A DNA stretch of 64,000 nucleotides from Rotaria sp. Silwood1 (taxonomy: Eukaryota > Rotifera > Eurotatoria > Philodinida > Philodinidae): NCBI GenBank assembly GCA_905250075.1, contig CAJNOP010000363.1:141750-205749 (forward strand), in the 5' to 3' direction. The position numbers and the translations under genes were made by a program. Positions within the stretch are counted from its first letter, which is position 1. Each line of letters starts with the position of its first letter. The notes under the pieces are model-generated. The model saw only the letters and a list, made by a program, of their open reading frames with translations, was not told where the DNA came from and searched no databases. Positions 27,234-39,628 of this stretch are shown piece after piece.

Positions 27234-27656
27234 ATGGAAAATCTCTACATAAGATATTTGACTGTTTTTCGCGTACTTGAATGCATTGAAAAAAAAAAGA
27301 GTAAAATAAAATCAAAATTTTGTGCTTTTTCAGAATATATGCTTAGAATTTTTCTAATACTTTACACTATTGAAATCTAACTAAGTCTTGACAGGGCTCA
27401 ACAAAAATTTCTGAAAAGACAAAAAGCTTATTTTTCTGAAGACGAATCTGCTTTTGTAGCTCAATTGTCAAAATTAGAGAACATTGGATTCAAAATGTTC
27501 GAACCTGACAAGTTCTAGTCAAAAGTTACAGAAAAATTCTAAGCATATACTATGAAAGAGTACAAAATTTTTATTCTAATTCACTAGTTTTCAATACATT
27601 TAAATACACGAAAAATAGTCTAATATATTGTCTAAAAACTTTCGGTTCACTTGTTA
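27234..27656. mobile_element. Diverged MITE-like element with long inverted arms
   Basis: The left arm (about 27234-27375) is an imperfect inverted copy of the right arm (about 27515-27656). Both carry versions of a motif close to TATGCTTAGAATTTTTCT, and the outer ends resemble the TGACGGGTGAGTCGAAAG terminus of the 39.6-40.4 kb element. I infer an older, decayed and internally shortened relative of that element. No coding capacity. It sits just beyond the 3' end of the Ig-domain gene. Confidence 0.6.
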
Positions 27657-27719
27657 GATCAACTTTTAGTAATTTATATAGCAGAAAATCTACAGTTTTA
27701 AAGAGAAGATTTACAAAAG

Positions 27720-28907
27720 TCATTCAAATTTATCAATATATGATTTAACCAAATTTAATGGTTGAGCATTCGAATCAAGAAATGGATTACCAAGAATGAA
27801 TTGAGGAGATGAGTTTGTTGAAATCGATAGTGAATTTAAAAATGCTATTTGTTCTAGTTCTTTTTTTGTTGATAATAATGATATTGGTGATTTGAAAGAA
27901 TTCTCAGAATGAGAAAAAGTATAAAGATTTTCTTGCTGTAATTTTAATTTTTCTACATTTTTAACTATTTGTTTCGAACTTCTTTGACGATTATAATATG
28001 ATGAAATTTCAATTGATTCTGGATCCGATACAATTTGTTTTATTTGATCAATGATTTCTTTTTTTTCTAATTGTTGATTTTTTCTTTTCTTTTGAATACA
28101 TTTTGTACAGAGAATAATTGTTAAAATAAATATTCCAATTACCACACATACAATTACAATTGGAATCCAAATAGTCTTTTTTCGAACATTTAAATAAATA
28201 ATACTCTTATCTTCATAGATTATATCAAGTAATTTATTTGTAGCATAACATCGATAATAACCATAATGATTTGAATAAGATACATGATCAATAATTAATG
28301 TATCATTAAAGATAAATTTATGATGCAAACGAATACCAATAGGTAAAGAATTAAATATATTTTTTGATATATCCTTAGTAAAATCCCAATAAATAACTAG
28401 AAGAATATCGATAACAACGAAAAAAAAAAAAGATATTTGATCATTTCTCTCTTCTTCATACTTACTGACATTTGTTCCATATGTTAAACAATTAATAGTT
28501 ACCATTTGTTTTGTATAAGTATTTATAGTAAGAAATTCTTTTTGAGTTATTTCAGCAACTGAAAGTACTTCAAGTTGACTAATTTTTTGTGTACCATGAT
28601 GATATTTTGAACGACATTCAATTTTTGAATGTAATTTTGAATAATTAAATGGTGCAGGTATTGTTAAAATAATACTTCCATTATTTTCTATATTATCTTT
28701 ACTATATTGTAATGGAGACGCATTTCTATCAATATCTATCATTGCAGCAATAATTGTCAATGATAGAATAATACCTTGATCATTGCTAAAACATTCGATA
28801 TGTGATGTTTCTGATGTATTGAATGGATATGGTGAAGCAATTAGAATAGGATCATTAGCAATAGAAAAATGGATTGACAGTAAACTAATTAGAAATGTAT
28901 TGAACAT
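27720..28907 (-). CDS. Two-Ig-domain type I membrane receptor
   Basis: Start at 28907; exon 1 is 28907-28466 and exon 2 is 28396-27720. Removing a 69-nt GTAAGT...CTAG intron gives 372 residues. That intron is a multiple of three without a stop, so an unspliced reading is also open and adds 23 hydrophobic/acidic residues. Residues 1-17 look like a signal peptide. The first Ig-like domain has Cys39 and Cys98; the second has Cys140 and Cys197 in a G-Y-Y-R-C context typical of Ig F strands. A transmembrane helix spans about 223-244, followed by a basic KKRK stop-transfer and a Ser-rich cytoplasmic tail. Several NxS/T sites lie outside. Likely a cell-surface adhesion or recognition protein; no orthologue recognised. 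Confidence 0.78.
   Translation of the reverse strand: MFNTFLISLLSIHFSIANDPILIASPYPFNTSETSHIECFSNDQGIILSLTIIAAMIDIDRNASPLQYSKDNIENNGSIILTIPAPFNYSKLHSKIECRSKYHHGTQKISQLEVLSVAEITQKEFLTINTYTKQMVTINCLTYGTNVSKYEEERNDQISFFFFVVIDILLVIYWDFTKDISKNIFNSLPIGIRLHHKFIFNDTLIIDHVSYSNHYGYYRCYATNKLLDIIYEDKSIIYLNVRKKTIWIPIVIVCVVIGIFILTIILCTKCIQKKRKNQQLEKKEIIDQIKQIVSDPESIEISSYYNRQRSSKQIVKNVEKLKLQQENLYTFSHSENSFKSPISLLSTKKELEQIAFLNSLSISTNSSPQFILGNPFLDSNAQPLNLVKSYIDKFE
28397..28465 (-). other. In-frame 69-nt intron
   Basis: On the minus strand it starts GTAAGT and ends CTAG after a pyrimidine-rich stretch. Its length is divisible by three and it has no in-frame stop. Retention would insert a hydrophobic segment between the two cysteines of the second Ig domain and probably disrupt it. 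Confidence 0.75.
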
Positions 28908-30012
28908 ATAGAGAAATTTCTTTAATGTAATACATTTGATTCGTCTCGCGCCTTGATTTAGACGATCGATTGATTATCAAATTCTTTTAAAGATAAACAG
29001 AGTAAACATACATTTAACATTAATACGATATTAAGTAAAACTTTGATGTAAACTGATGCTAATTTTCTTTTGGGACATCAACCTTTTGATAAGATAAAAG
29101 GAAAAAAAAAAAAATTAGATTATTTCGACCAAAAGTTTTCCTCATAGAAAATAGCTCATGGTTTTCGGAACATATTGTTTTCTATTACATGTCTTGGTGT
29201 AAGCGGATATCATAATAGAATATGCATAACGGAGGTAGAATATGTACTACTTTTGTTACAAAAACAAAAACTTGTCCATATGTTTGAATAAATGCATTCA
29301 AATATGATTCTACAATAAAAAAATTTTCTTTCCTTTTTTTTGATTAAATTGCTTTCAACATGAATAAGAACATCACTTAAAAAAATATTTATTATGAACT
29401 GCTTTTATTATCCTTTCCGTCTGTTACATAGTATCGTTTCTTCATTTATAACACAACTCTCAAATGAAAATAAAAGAGAGCTATTACTGATGCAAATTAA
29501 TCGAGACAACTCTTATCTATTTAATTATGTTTGCTTTTTCTTTTCCCTAATGATTAAATAATAAATTCCATTTATATACAAAAATGGATTTCAATAGCAT
29601 ATAGTTGTGAAAATGTTTTAAATCCATTAAAAGATTGACAATAAAAATCAAAGAGGATCATATTCATTCTATATAATCTCGATTTCTCTATTGATAAGCT
29701 TCTTGTCTACAACAAAAAGCAGGTCATTGATATTAGAGATTTCTTTAAAAGGTCAATCAAACAATGTTGTTCAATTCGCTGCTTTTACTTGAATAAAATA
29801 ATGCATATATATGTATATATGTTTACTTATGGGTTATATAGTAAAAAAGCCCCGTAGATATTGAACATGAGAATAGGCAATACAATACTGATAAGAGACA
29901 CGTATAAACACACGCACATACATATATTAGCATACATAAAAATGAAAAAAAAAGACAAAGACAACGACACATATTTGTAAAAAAAAAAAATTCTGTTCTC
30001 TTCTTTTGTTTT
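28908..30012. other. Intergenic region
   Basis: 5' flank of the Ig-domain gene and 3' flank of the PH-like gene, both on the minus strand. Nothing coding is recognised; there are poly-A/T runs and TA microsatellites near 29805. Confidence 0.5.
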
Positions 30013-32639
30013 CTAACTGATAGGAGCTCCATCATCTACCAGCACCGAATAAGTATATAGTGAATCTCGATCATGTTCATCAACTTTAGTTATATGATTA
30101 AATTCTGTTGGTTTCGAAATAGCTGATTTTTTTATTCTTCGTTTTCGTAAAGTGAATTCAGGTGGACGTCGTTTTGCATTAAATATATCAAATAAATCGG
30201 CATTACGTGGATTACATGATAATTTAACAAAATATTGATGAAATTCATCTGTTGCACTTGTATCATCAAATTTTAATGCAAGTACTGTACCTGTTTCAAG
30301 TGATTTTAATGTTATGTGACGTGGCTTTGGTAGACGTACATCAGATGCACCATTAACTACTGTATCCCAAAGTGTAAAACTTGAACCAAGTTCTGATATT
30401 ATTAAACGAATATTACGAGCTCTTAAAAAGAAAAGAAAAAGAAACAAAAAGAATTGTGTGATTGACTTCATAAAGAATTTTTTATTTATTTACCTTTTCG
30501 GATTCATGCCCGTATTGAAAAGCCATATAGGTACACCTGTATAAAGTTTCTTCCAATCTCTTAAATTAGCCATAGCATCAAAATCCGATGTATAAAGTGT
30601 AGCAATACTACGAGCTACATAGACAAGAGTACCGATGCTTTGATAAAATGATGCTATTTTTAAAACGTCTCGTTCATTTAAACGAATTGATGGTCCCAAT
30701 TGAATTGTTTGTTGACTTCGAATTGAATCAAATGGTCTAATTAAAATTAAAAATAAAAATTTTTATTTCTTTGAAATAATTATAAATTATCTTTTTACCC
30801 ATTCATTGTTGGTATTGAACCAAATGGACGTGATTTTACCAATGATTGTTGTTGTTGTTGAGGATGACGAAAACTAGATGAACGTACGATTTGTTCTGAA
30901 TCACTTGAATAATGTTGAGGATCATAAAAGGATCGAGGAATTGGTGCACGATATCGCCTTGCCGATGTTGATATAGGTATTGATCGTCCATCAGGTAATG
31001 ATCGATATCGCCATGAACCAGGAACATCAACAAGATCTGTATGAGCAAAATCAAGTGATGTTAAACTTGATTCATCTGTTTCTCCTGTTTCCATACGAAT
31101 AGTTTTTGATGTTGCTGCCATTGGAGGTACAGTAGCTGAACGAACAATAGTTGATTCTGTATTTGTTAATGGCACTTGCTGTTGATGTTGTTGTTGCCGT
31201 TGCTGTGGCTGTTGTTGATGTTCATCATACATTGGTTGAGCAATATGATAATGTCGTGAAGTAGGTGAGCCATGTAGGTGATGAGGTGAGACTATGTGAA
31301 GAGAGAAGAAAAAAAGAAATTCTTTATTACTACGATTAGGTCAAAGTAAAAAAAAAAAAAAAGAATGTTTATAGGACGCCTGTTAGAAGAAAAACAGAAC
31401 ACATATTATTTATATATATATACACATATAAGCATACAGCTAATGATTGACGAACGAATTATCTTGTCGATGATGCAATATTAGATGAGGATAATCGGAT
31501 ACAAAAGAATAGAAAATCAATGGGAGGAGTTGTTATATGCATTCTATCAGAACTCAAACATGTATTTCTATTGAGTATCTTCATGCAAAAAAACACTTCT
31601 GTTATCTTTTATTCTTACCTTGTGCCAAAGCAATGTTTGGCATTGATCGAATACTAGTTGATGGTTGATATTCATTAACAGGAATAAATTCATCATTCAT
31701 GATCGATGTTTCTGGTGGACCATCTTGTAAAAATTGTGGTGATTGTGTTGGATAAGATACATTAACAAAATGAACATATGGTGATGGATTAGGTGTAGCT
31801 ATTACACCAGCATGTTGATTTGTATCATCCATTATTGTTACTCCTGCTGTCGTTGTTCTAGTTGGTGAATGATTATTAGTTTGAACTTCAACACTTCGAA
31901 CATTAGGTAATGATTGTTGTTTAATAACAGTTGTTTTTTCTTGTTTTTTTGTATCCGGTTTTTTTGTTATTGGTTTAGATGACGACTTCATTGTAACATT
32001 CGTTGTTGGTACAGGTGAATTAGATGCTGAAAGGTGAGCTGTTAATTGTTGTTCAGTTTCTTTTGGTACGATTAAAAATGTTGGTTTAAGAACATCAACA
32101 GGTCGATTACCGTATTGTTGATGATGAGGTGATATCGGTTGAAAATTAGTATTTATTGATGAAAGTGGTTGTCGTGTATTATAATATGTATTTGCTTGTG
32201 CAGGTGAAACGGTTCCGTGAAAAGCTGTTGGATAATCAGTATAATAATAATGTGAAGGAAGACTATTTCCAGCACCTTTTCTAAATGTTGCGTATGCTGG
32301 ATAAGGAACTGTATTCGAACGAGGAAAACGAGAATTGATTACACTTTGTTTTTGTTGTTGTAGCTGTTGTTGTTGTTGTTGTTTGTTAGTACCACTGATA
32401 GGTAAATATTCTACATTTTCATTAATAGACTGTAAGCCTGTTTTTGGCTGTTGAGTTTGTGATGGTGGAGCCGAATGATGTTGTTGTTGTGAGGTACTAG
32501 AATTAGAAAGGGAAGATGATGGAATAGCAGATTGTGATAATTTTGTTTCCTTTGTAGCGGTTTTCTCTTTTTTTTTCGATGATTGTTTTTTAGTTTTTTT
32601 AGTTTCTTCTGTAGCCGCAGTTTTTGCTTTGGACGACAT
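30013..32639 (-). CDS. Gln/Ser-rich protein with C-terminal PH-like region
   Basis: Exons 32639-31619, 31291-30799, 30736-30494 and 30421-30013 join in frame to 721 residues, starting MSSKAKTAATEETKK. The first two exons encode a low-complexity Lys-, Gln-, Ser- and Pro-rich region with polyQ runs. The last two encode a well-structured domain: a helical stretch (LNERDVLKIASFYQSIGTLV), then IWLFNTG...NIRLIISELGSSFTLWD, then VLALKFDDTSATDEFHQYF. Beta strands closing with a helix suggest a PH/EVH1-like fold, which would bind phosphoinositides or Pro-rich ligands. That is inference. I cannot name the family. An acceptor inside the first exon (CTAG before 32496) is in phase with two upstream exons, so a longer isoform starting at 36255 is likely. 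Confidence 0.75.
31187..31232 (-). repeat. Glutamine-codon repeat
   Basis: CAA/CAG-rich run coding a polyQ-type stretch inside the second exon of the PH-like gene. A second, longer run lies near 32352-32385 in the preceding exon. Confidence 0.6.
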
Positions 32640-34713
32640 GGCACACGTGAAATATAGATTGCACAAAATAAATATGATGGTGTAAAGAAGACAGAAGAGA
32701 AAATATTGCTTTTCTTGTTCCTTTTTTTTTTTCTCTCTATTGATTCGAACACATGTCCTCCCACTGTGTTTTGCGTTCTTCTACTTTAGGCTTCGTTTTT
32801 TTATTTCACAGACTCGTTTTATATATGTATTTGTGTAAGTATGTTTGCGGTAAGGGTGAGAAAAAGAAGAAATGGAAAAAAAATATTCAAATTACATTAT
32901 TATTTTTTTTCCTTCTTTTTTTTTTCGTTTGTGTGAAACATACAGCGGTAAGATATAAAGAGATAAGAGCATTAATGATCATCATTGACGTCTTTTTCTT
33001 CTCTAACTGAGTAACCATACTGAGAGTGTCAATAAAGAGTTTTATTTGTTTAATTTGCCTATTCAACTAAAAAAAGCTTTTGATAAAGGTGTCACTCATC
33101 TATTTAGATGATGGGAGACATATACGTCTATTTAATTATTCAGAATAAATGACATTAGTCTATTGACACGATTTCTCAGCAGGAAATCACTGTCTGATAT
33201 GTTCGTTTCCTATTACCTGCTTACTTGCATTTCTTAGGCATCCATCGATGTATATCACTCGTATAACTACTGCTATTTGGTTTTTCTTCGCTTTTTTTTT
33301 TTATTATCGATACAAATAAACAAGGCAAAGCGCATCAATGGTGCATCGAAATAATGGCAAGCTGTTCTTTTTATCTAGCTTTTCTTGTTAGTCGTCATCA
33401 AGAAAAACAACCACAAAAACATCCATGAGAGTAGGAAGAAAAAAGAAAGACTGTATCACGACATCAGCAAAGCTATTGTACATTTGTTTGCGATATGTTT
33501 GTCTGGAGAAAACAAGCAGGAATATTAAGTAAAAATGCAGAAAACATATGAATCAGTTCTGACATGATGATGAAGATTAATAAGCAAACAACAATAGATG
33601 TTGTTCACTAATCGATTAACTATATGTCAGATATAAAATCATTCTTTTTTTTTTTTGTTGACACTTACTCAAAACAAGATCTTATGCTTTTATAAGAAAA
33701 ACGATTTGTTTATGATACAGTCATAGGAATCATAATTAGAGCAATAGTATGATGTCTTCTTTTTTCTCATACCCATCAACTTCATCTCTAATGGAATGCC
33801 AAGGTTATGTGCATATATATATCAGGTTGTCGACTTCCAAATGATGATGATCAAGGTCAGACGAATATATATATAGATAGATAGATAGATCAATATATCA
33901 TTCTATTCAAAACAGAAAGACATTATTTTCTCAATAAAGAAAAAAAGGATCTCTAAGGAATTAACATGCTGTCAAATTTTATGCTACTAGAGATACACAG
34001 ATAATATTTAAATAAGAGCATACAATGAAATATTATGGAAGGTTAAATCAAAAAAACAAATAAATAATTTCTCCATTTTGTCGTTTTTTTTCTATCGTCT
34101 ATTATCCTACAGCTGCTGTCAAATACCAGCACGACAATATGCAAATGATTTTTTTTTTATGGTCCATTTTTTTTTGTTATTGTTTAATAGGTTCGAGCAA
34201 TAGAGAATATAGATATTATTCTGGGCTGCAAAATATAAAAATACAAACGAAAGATGAGAACTCATGATAAAAAAAAACGAGCGTGGAAAATAGTATTTTG
34301 TTTCTTTTAATAAAATGTTGTGACTAGAATAAAAAAAGTAACAAAAATGTGTATAATGTTCTTGTCTAAAGAACGTTAAAAGCGGTAATGCAAAAAGAAA
34401 AAATATGCATCGTGTGTTGATTAGATGCATGAAATGGTGTTGTTTTGTTATCGATCAAAATATGGTGAAAAAAAAAACCTTTCGTTCGTTCTATGCTTGT
34501 AATTTAATATATCTATGTGTATGTTAGTTATTTGTTATTTTATTGTTTTTTTTTGTGTATTTTTTTCTCTCTATATTTTTACTATGTAACAATAAAAAAA
34601 AAGAATGGATTATTGATAATGGTGGTAAAACGACTACGAATAAAATCTAGTAGGCAATATATACATGTGGAATAATTAAATATTAAAAATAAATAATTAT
34701 CTTTTGTTCTTAC
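32640..34713. other. Upstream region / probable long intron of the PH-like gene
   Basis: For the short form this is 5' flank. For the long form it is part of the intron between the exon ending at 34714 and the internal acceptor at 32497. Microsatellites include GATA repeats near 33876. No other gene is recognised. Confidence 0.45.
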
Positions 34714-34761
34714 CTGTCAACGAATCTTGCAAACATTTTCGGAAAAACAAAGCGAAAAATG
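34714..34761 (-). CDS. Probable 48-nt internal exon of the long isoform
   Basis: On the minus strand this begins after CTAAAG and ends GACAG before GTAAG. It encodes IFRFVFPKMFARFVD plus a split codon. Its phases fit both the exon 36255-35990 upstream and the acceptor before 32496 downstream, where the joined frame reads into STSQQQHH of the Gln-rich region. Confidence 0.5.
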
Positions 34762-35989
34762 CTTTAGATGAATTTCCTCATAGTTTATAATGATTTTCTC
34801 CCTAGCAGTAGTGATCAGGATAATAAATAGATCAATGGTCACTTGTGAAGAATTATACATAGTTTTCTTCGATCAATTTGATAACAAGAAAATAGAGATA
34901 GATATAGAGAGAGAAAAAAATGGAAACAATTCAGACTGTACAGACGAACAAATGGTTATACACATAATATTGATGTAATCTGTCTCTGTTGCATTCCAAA
35001 TGGATGGTTTTGTGATTTTTTCTGTTTATTCAATTTGAATTACGATTATTAGTCGTTCATTTCAATGTACAAAATGTATACGATTGCCAGAAGTGCTTAT
35101 ATATTTACATCATACGTTACTCTTAACGAAAGTTTTCTGTGGTGTAGAACTTTTATTCTGCAAGCTGAATTCATCTTCTATTTGACTATTATGAACAGAT
35201 GGTGTAAACCAACAAGATAGTTTATTAGAATACGCATGTATGATAGACAATCTCAATCTCTATTTTCTGCTGTTGCATGTATGCATATATATATTTATAT
35301 ATACACATATACACAAGAGATAGTACCTGTACTACGTCTTTTTTTCTCTTGAGTCTCTAAGCAATGTCTTTTCATCTTTTCATCTTTGCATGTTACATGC
35401 ATAGGTTAGACTTATGAGTATGTGTATTTGATTACAACATCATTCAAGCACAAGATTTATCGAATGTCACACAACTAGCAACAACTGTTTCCGGTCATCC
35501 ATCACCGAGCGACGAGGAAAAGGAAATAGGAGACATTTTCTTTACCAGTACGTATTATGTTACCAAAAGTAACGATGGCAGCTCCTCTCGACACATTTAC
35601 CGTTACAATCATAGATCAAGAAAGCGCACCCACTATGCATGTAAGCATATATATATATATCTTTATATATATATATATAAATATAAGAGGTTCATGACAA
35701 CTGGTGACAGATAGAAGAAACTTTTTTCTTTCTTTTTAATGCAACGTATGACATTTAGTGTATAGTCTTGTGACAGTAAGGCTATTTCTCGTATCTAACT
35801 AACTAATTCGCTCTCGCTTCAGAAGACACAAGCAACCATTGGTGATGATGCCTCAGACTGTATCTATTATAAACTCGTTCTTATTCTTGGTTTGTTTGCA
35901 TACGCACTGACCCGCACAGACATATATCATGAAATAAAATACCAGTATTAGAAAGAAAAAAAAAAGACTAAAAAGAAAATATATCTTAC
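34762..35989. other. Probable intron, with one coding-like GC-richer patch
   Basis: It lies between the two upstream exons of the long isoform. The stretch 35433-35640 on the plus strand is open without an ATG, is less AT-rich, and runs into GTAAGC, so it could be an unassigned exon. Otherwise AT-rich with TA repeats near 35650. Confidence 0.4.
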
Positions 35990-36255
35990 ATTCGGTCGAC
36001 AATTTGATCACATATGTGAATTGTATTTCGATGTAAAAGACTTCGACGAGAACGATGTTGTTTAGAAGATACTGACGCTGACACTGATTGAGGAATTTGC
36101 ATTTTAATAGGATTTTTTTCTACCTTTTCAACTAATGAAGCTTGCGGCGGCTGTGACGGAGATTCTATTATCGCTTCGGGTTGTGTAAACGGCTTCGTAG
36201 TTCCTACCGAAGTGGAAATTTCAATGTCGTCGTCGACTTCAGGAACAGCGAACAT
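35990..36255 (-). CDS. Probable alternative first coding exon of the PH-like gene
   Basis: Starts ATG at 36255 and reads MFAVPEVDDDIEISTSVG, then 88 codons rich in Ser, Pro and Gln, ending with a strong donor (AT|GTAAGAT) in phase 2. It splices in phase to the 34761-34714 exon. The acidic start and Ser/Arg-rich end carry no named domain. It could alternatively belong to a separate gene. Confidence 0.55.
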
Positions 36256-37075
36256 TTTCCTTGATAGCCGTTATTTTATTCAAAATGATATGATTCTATT
36301 CACACGGCTAATTTTTTTTGCTTTATTTTCTTTCTTTCCGTTCTCTTGATTTCTTCTTTTTTAACTTAACAAAGCATTTCCCTAAGGCATCTAACCGCAA
36401 TACTGATGATGAGAAGTACATGTTAGAAACGAGAAGATGGTCGCCACCATCTAGAAATACGTTCTTTCTTTCTTTTTTTTGATTCTCTTTTAATGTTGCC
36501 AATAAGATAGAAAGAGAGAGAGAGAGAGAGACCATGCAACGTATAACTAGGTCCTTCTTATACATTGCGCATGCACGTTCTGATTAAGCGAGTCTAATTT
36601 GCGGTTGTCGCGAGCTGTGACGATAGTTGGGCACGACGACACATAAGGAGAGAAGAAGAGAAAGGAGACGATGATAGAAATGAAGGGAGAACGCTGCAAG
36701 GCACTAATAGAAGGGATTCTAATGAATTCTTTCTTTCTTTTTTTTTGAAATAAGATGACTGAAAGCAGTAACCAATTTAGTAAGCAAATAAATCCATAGG
36801 GGCGCTAGCAGGCAAACAAGCAAAACAAGGAAGTCATAATCAAAGTATATAAATGTTGAGTGGCATGCAAGTAACAATCTATATAGTTATTACTACTTGC
36901 AAGCAAATCAAATTAATACGAGAGCACGTAAAACAGGAAATCGGCAAGATATTTATTCAAGCATATGATTGGTATTACATTGAACTATTATGATCAAATA
37001 TCTTTAGTAAATAGAATTTAAAAAAAGAACAAAAAAAATCCACATGTGAAGAAAAATTGTTATTTTTTCTTTTTA
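36256..37075. promoter_or_regulatory. Intergenic/promoter region with NRF-1-like site
   Basis: It contains the probable promoter for the exon starting at 36255. TGCGCATGCAC at 36566-36576 is one base off the palindromic NRF-1 consensus, about 310 bp upstream of that ATG. A GA microsatellite lies near 36510. GC content appears locally raised between 36560 and 36720. Confidence 0.35.
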
Positions 37076-38351
37076 TTATGAATTTGATTTAATAAGAAAA
37101 ATTGTTGAAATAATAAAAACAATAATTGAAAGTAAAATATACACTGCTAAAATAATCATTGGTAGAGTTATATAATTCCAAAATGACGGAGTATGATTGC
37201 ATCTTGTTGAATATATTGGTGGATGAATTGTCATTGGATCACAAGATTGAAATTCATCTTCAACTTCTAATTCTTCAACACATAAACATTCAAATGGTTC
37301 ATCTTTTTTTCGACGATCTGTTGAATTTTCATCAAGACATACAGATAATAAAGGACATAAACCACTTGCACATGTTTGACATATTGGTTTATTTTCATCA
37401 TTTTGAAATTCTTGTGATGCTACAATAAATGTTGAAATAGTTGAACTACTTGATTTAATTTTTTTAAGTAAATCATGTGTGCATGGTTTATATCTATAAG
37501 AAGAATCATAAAGAAAATAAGTTAATTGGGATGATAATGGTATAAGATAATGAAATGAAAATTCTGCTGTTGGATGTGCACCTTCACAATCAGCACAATG
37601 TGGAGTATGATAAAATTTCATTTGAATAGTACCTTTTACAAAATAAAGTATATATGAAATTATAAATAAAATAATAATTCATTAGATAAATAGAACTTAC
37701 GACCTTGTAATATAAGTAAATGTTTCAATGATTTAAATTGACGTAATTCAACGCTTTGCCATATATTAACACCTTTAATAACAGAAAAACAAATGTGCAA
37801 CGAATTATTTATAAAATTCAATCTATAAACGTACCACTAATAAGTAATGTTTGTATGTTAGATGCAACTACAGCTAATGCAGGTACATCGAGTATATGCA
37901 AATAACTATGACTTGATGATTTAGTTATTTCTGGTTTATAACCACAAATAGACAACTCTCTTAATGATTTACCAAAACGATTTAAAAAACATAGATCAAG
38001 TACACGATTTCTGATTTTTTTCTCTGGAAATTCTTGAACAAATATAATAACTACATTTATTTGTTCAAGTGGATATTGTTCTAAATCAAGTGATAAATTA
38101 GGATCTTTAAGACCTAATTTACAGGTAAGTATTGATTCGTCTGAGTTGTATAAACATTCAGTATGATACAAAGATGCTTCATCTGTACCTTGAAGAAATG
38201 ATAATGTGTTGATCGGTTCTAAACATGGTCCATTAGTAAATGATGAGTCTGTAACAATTGAATCACTAGGATATGAACGAAGAAGATAAGGTGTATCAGA
38301 AATACACAAAGGTATGAACATTATTATTAATATCATATTTATAAAAAGCAT
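37076..38351 (-). CDS. Type I membrane protein with LRR-like region and Cys-rich EGF-like segment
   Basis: Exons 38351-37835, 37772-37701 and 37632-37076 join in frame (introns 62 and 68 nt) to 381 residues. Residues 1-18 form a signal peptide. The ectodomain contains Leu-spaced stretches (LRELSICGY, ALAVVASNIQTLLISG, FKSLKHLLILQG), recalling diverged leucine-rich repeats. It then has a Cys-rich part, C-x2-C-x4-C-x5-C followed by ECLCVEE, like an EGF-type module. A transmembrane helix lies near the end (about 348-375) with a tail of only a few residues. Likely a surface or adhesion protein. I recognise no orthologue; the LRR assignment is tentative. Confidence 0.7.
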
Positions 38352-39628
38352 TCCTTCAATATTAAATCAGCGAAGAAATATAGAAATGAAAAGAGATGCG
38401 CCAAAATATAAGTTGTTCACAAAATTATTAACGTGTTGTATTGGTAGTATTATTTATTCATTACATTCATTTGTACGTAATAACTTACTTCTGATTATTC
38501 TTAGAATAGATTTCTACAGCAATTTTTTACGATGACACATAAAACAAGATTTTATCTCGAAAAAAAAATCTTAAAATACGATATGCATAAGATTAAAAGC
38601 ACTGTTGTTTTTTTTTAATTGGCATTTACTATTTGAAGATATGTGTTTCTATTATCTGAATGAAAATATAGGCTTGTTGAAACTAGAACTAGAGTCTTTC
38701 GACTTGCAAAGAAATTAGTTCGTATTTGACAACTACAATAGTATGAAGTTCTAAAAATTTAACCATATAGAATTCTTATAATCTTAATTTATACATTCAT
38801 ACAGTTTTCTTTGGCTTGAGTATACAAATCATAATAGAAAGTGTTCTTCTTGTAATTTCTATGGTTTTTTTTTGAATAATTTTATATTAATTTGATAATG
38901 AAAATCTATTTTGTTTGTTCTGATATGATGAGAGTAAACATCATCGGTTTTCTTACACGAAAACACTTCAATTCGTGAAATCAATGGGAAGATACTTCAT
39001 CTTGTAGCACGTGATAAGTTGTGTGTATAGTAAAAAAGAATTAGCTTACAATACTGTGGCATTCAGGAAATATACGGTGTACAAATTTAGCTACAGATTC
39101 CGAAAAGTGAGGAAAAAACTGAAAATTTTGAAAATATTACTAAAATTTGTGGTCTTCATTTTTTTAAATTATGGGATGATCGAAAACTAGATCTGATTGC
39201 ACATTCTTGGTGTACAAGACCTGTCGAATTCGATCATATATTGTCTTCTAATTTTCATTTATGTAGAAAAAAAAATTTCCTTTAAGTTTTGTGATTTAGT
39301 ATGCTTTGTAAAGGATATTTTGCTCTATCATATCCTATATTTGGAATCTCAGTCCAAATGGCAATGGTTGAAATATAGGCATTGAATTGCTTTTAGGAAA
39401 TTGAAAACAAGTAACCTGAGATAATGGACTCCTTAATTTTATTTCATGGGGAAAGCAACAAATTATTTGGCATGAAGATTTGAGCAATTTTTATTAGTCA
39501 TTCCCAAAAGTTTCAGCTTTCGATGTTACAGTGTTTCTATACATTCATATTCAATCAGTTTTAAATCACATATAATGTTTTTGTAGTGTGAGTGGCACAC
39601 AACGTTTCTAGGATTGAAAAGTTAATAC
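38352..39628. other. Intergenic region
   Basis: AT-rich, with no frame that resembles a protein. 5' flank of the preceding minus-strand gene. Confidence 0.5.
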
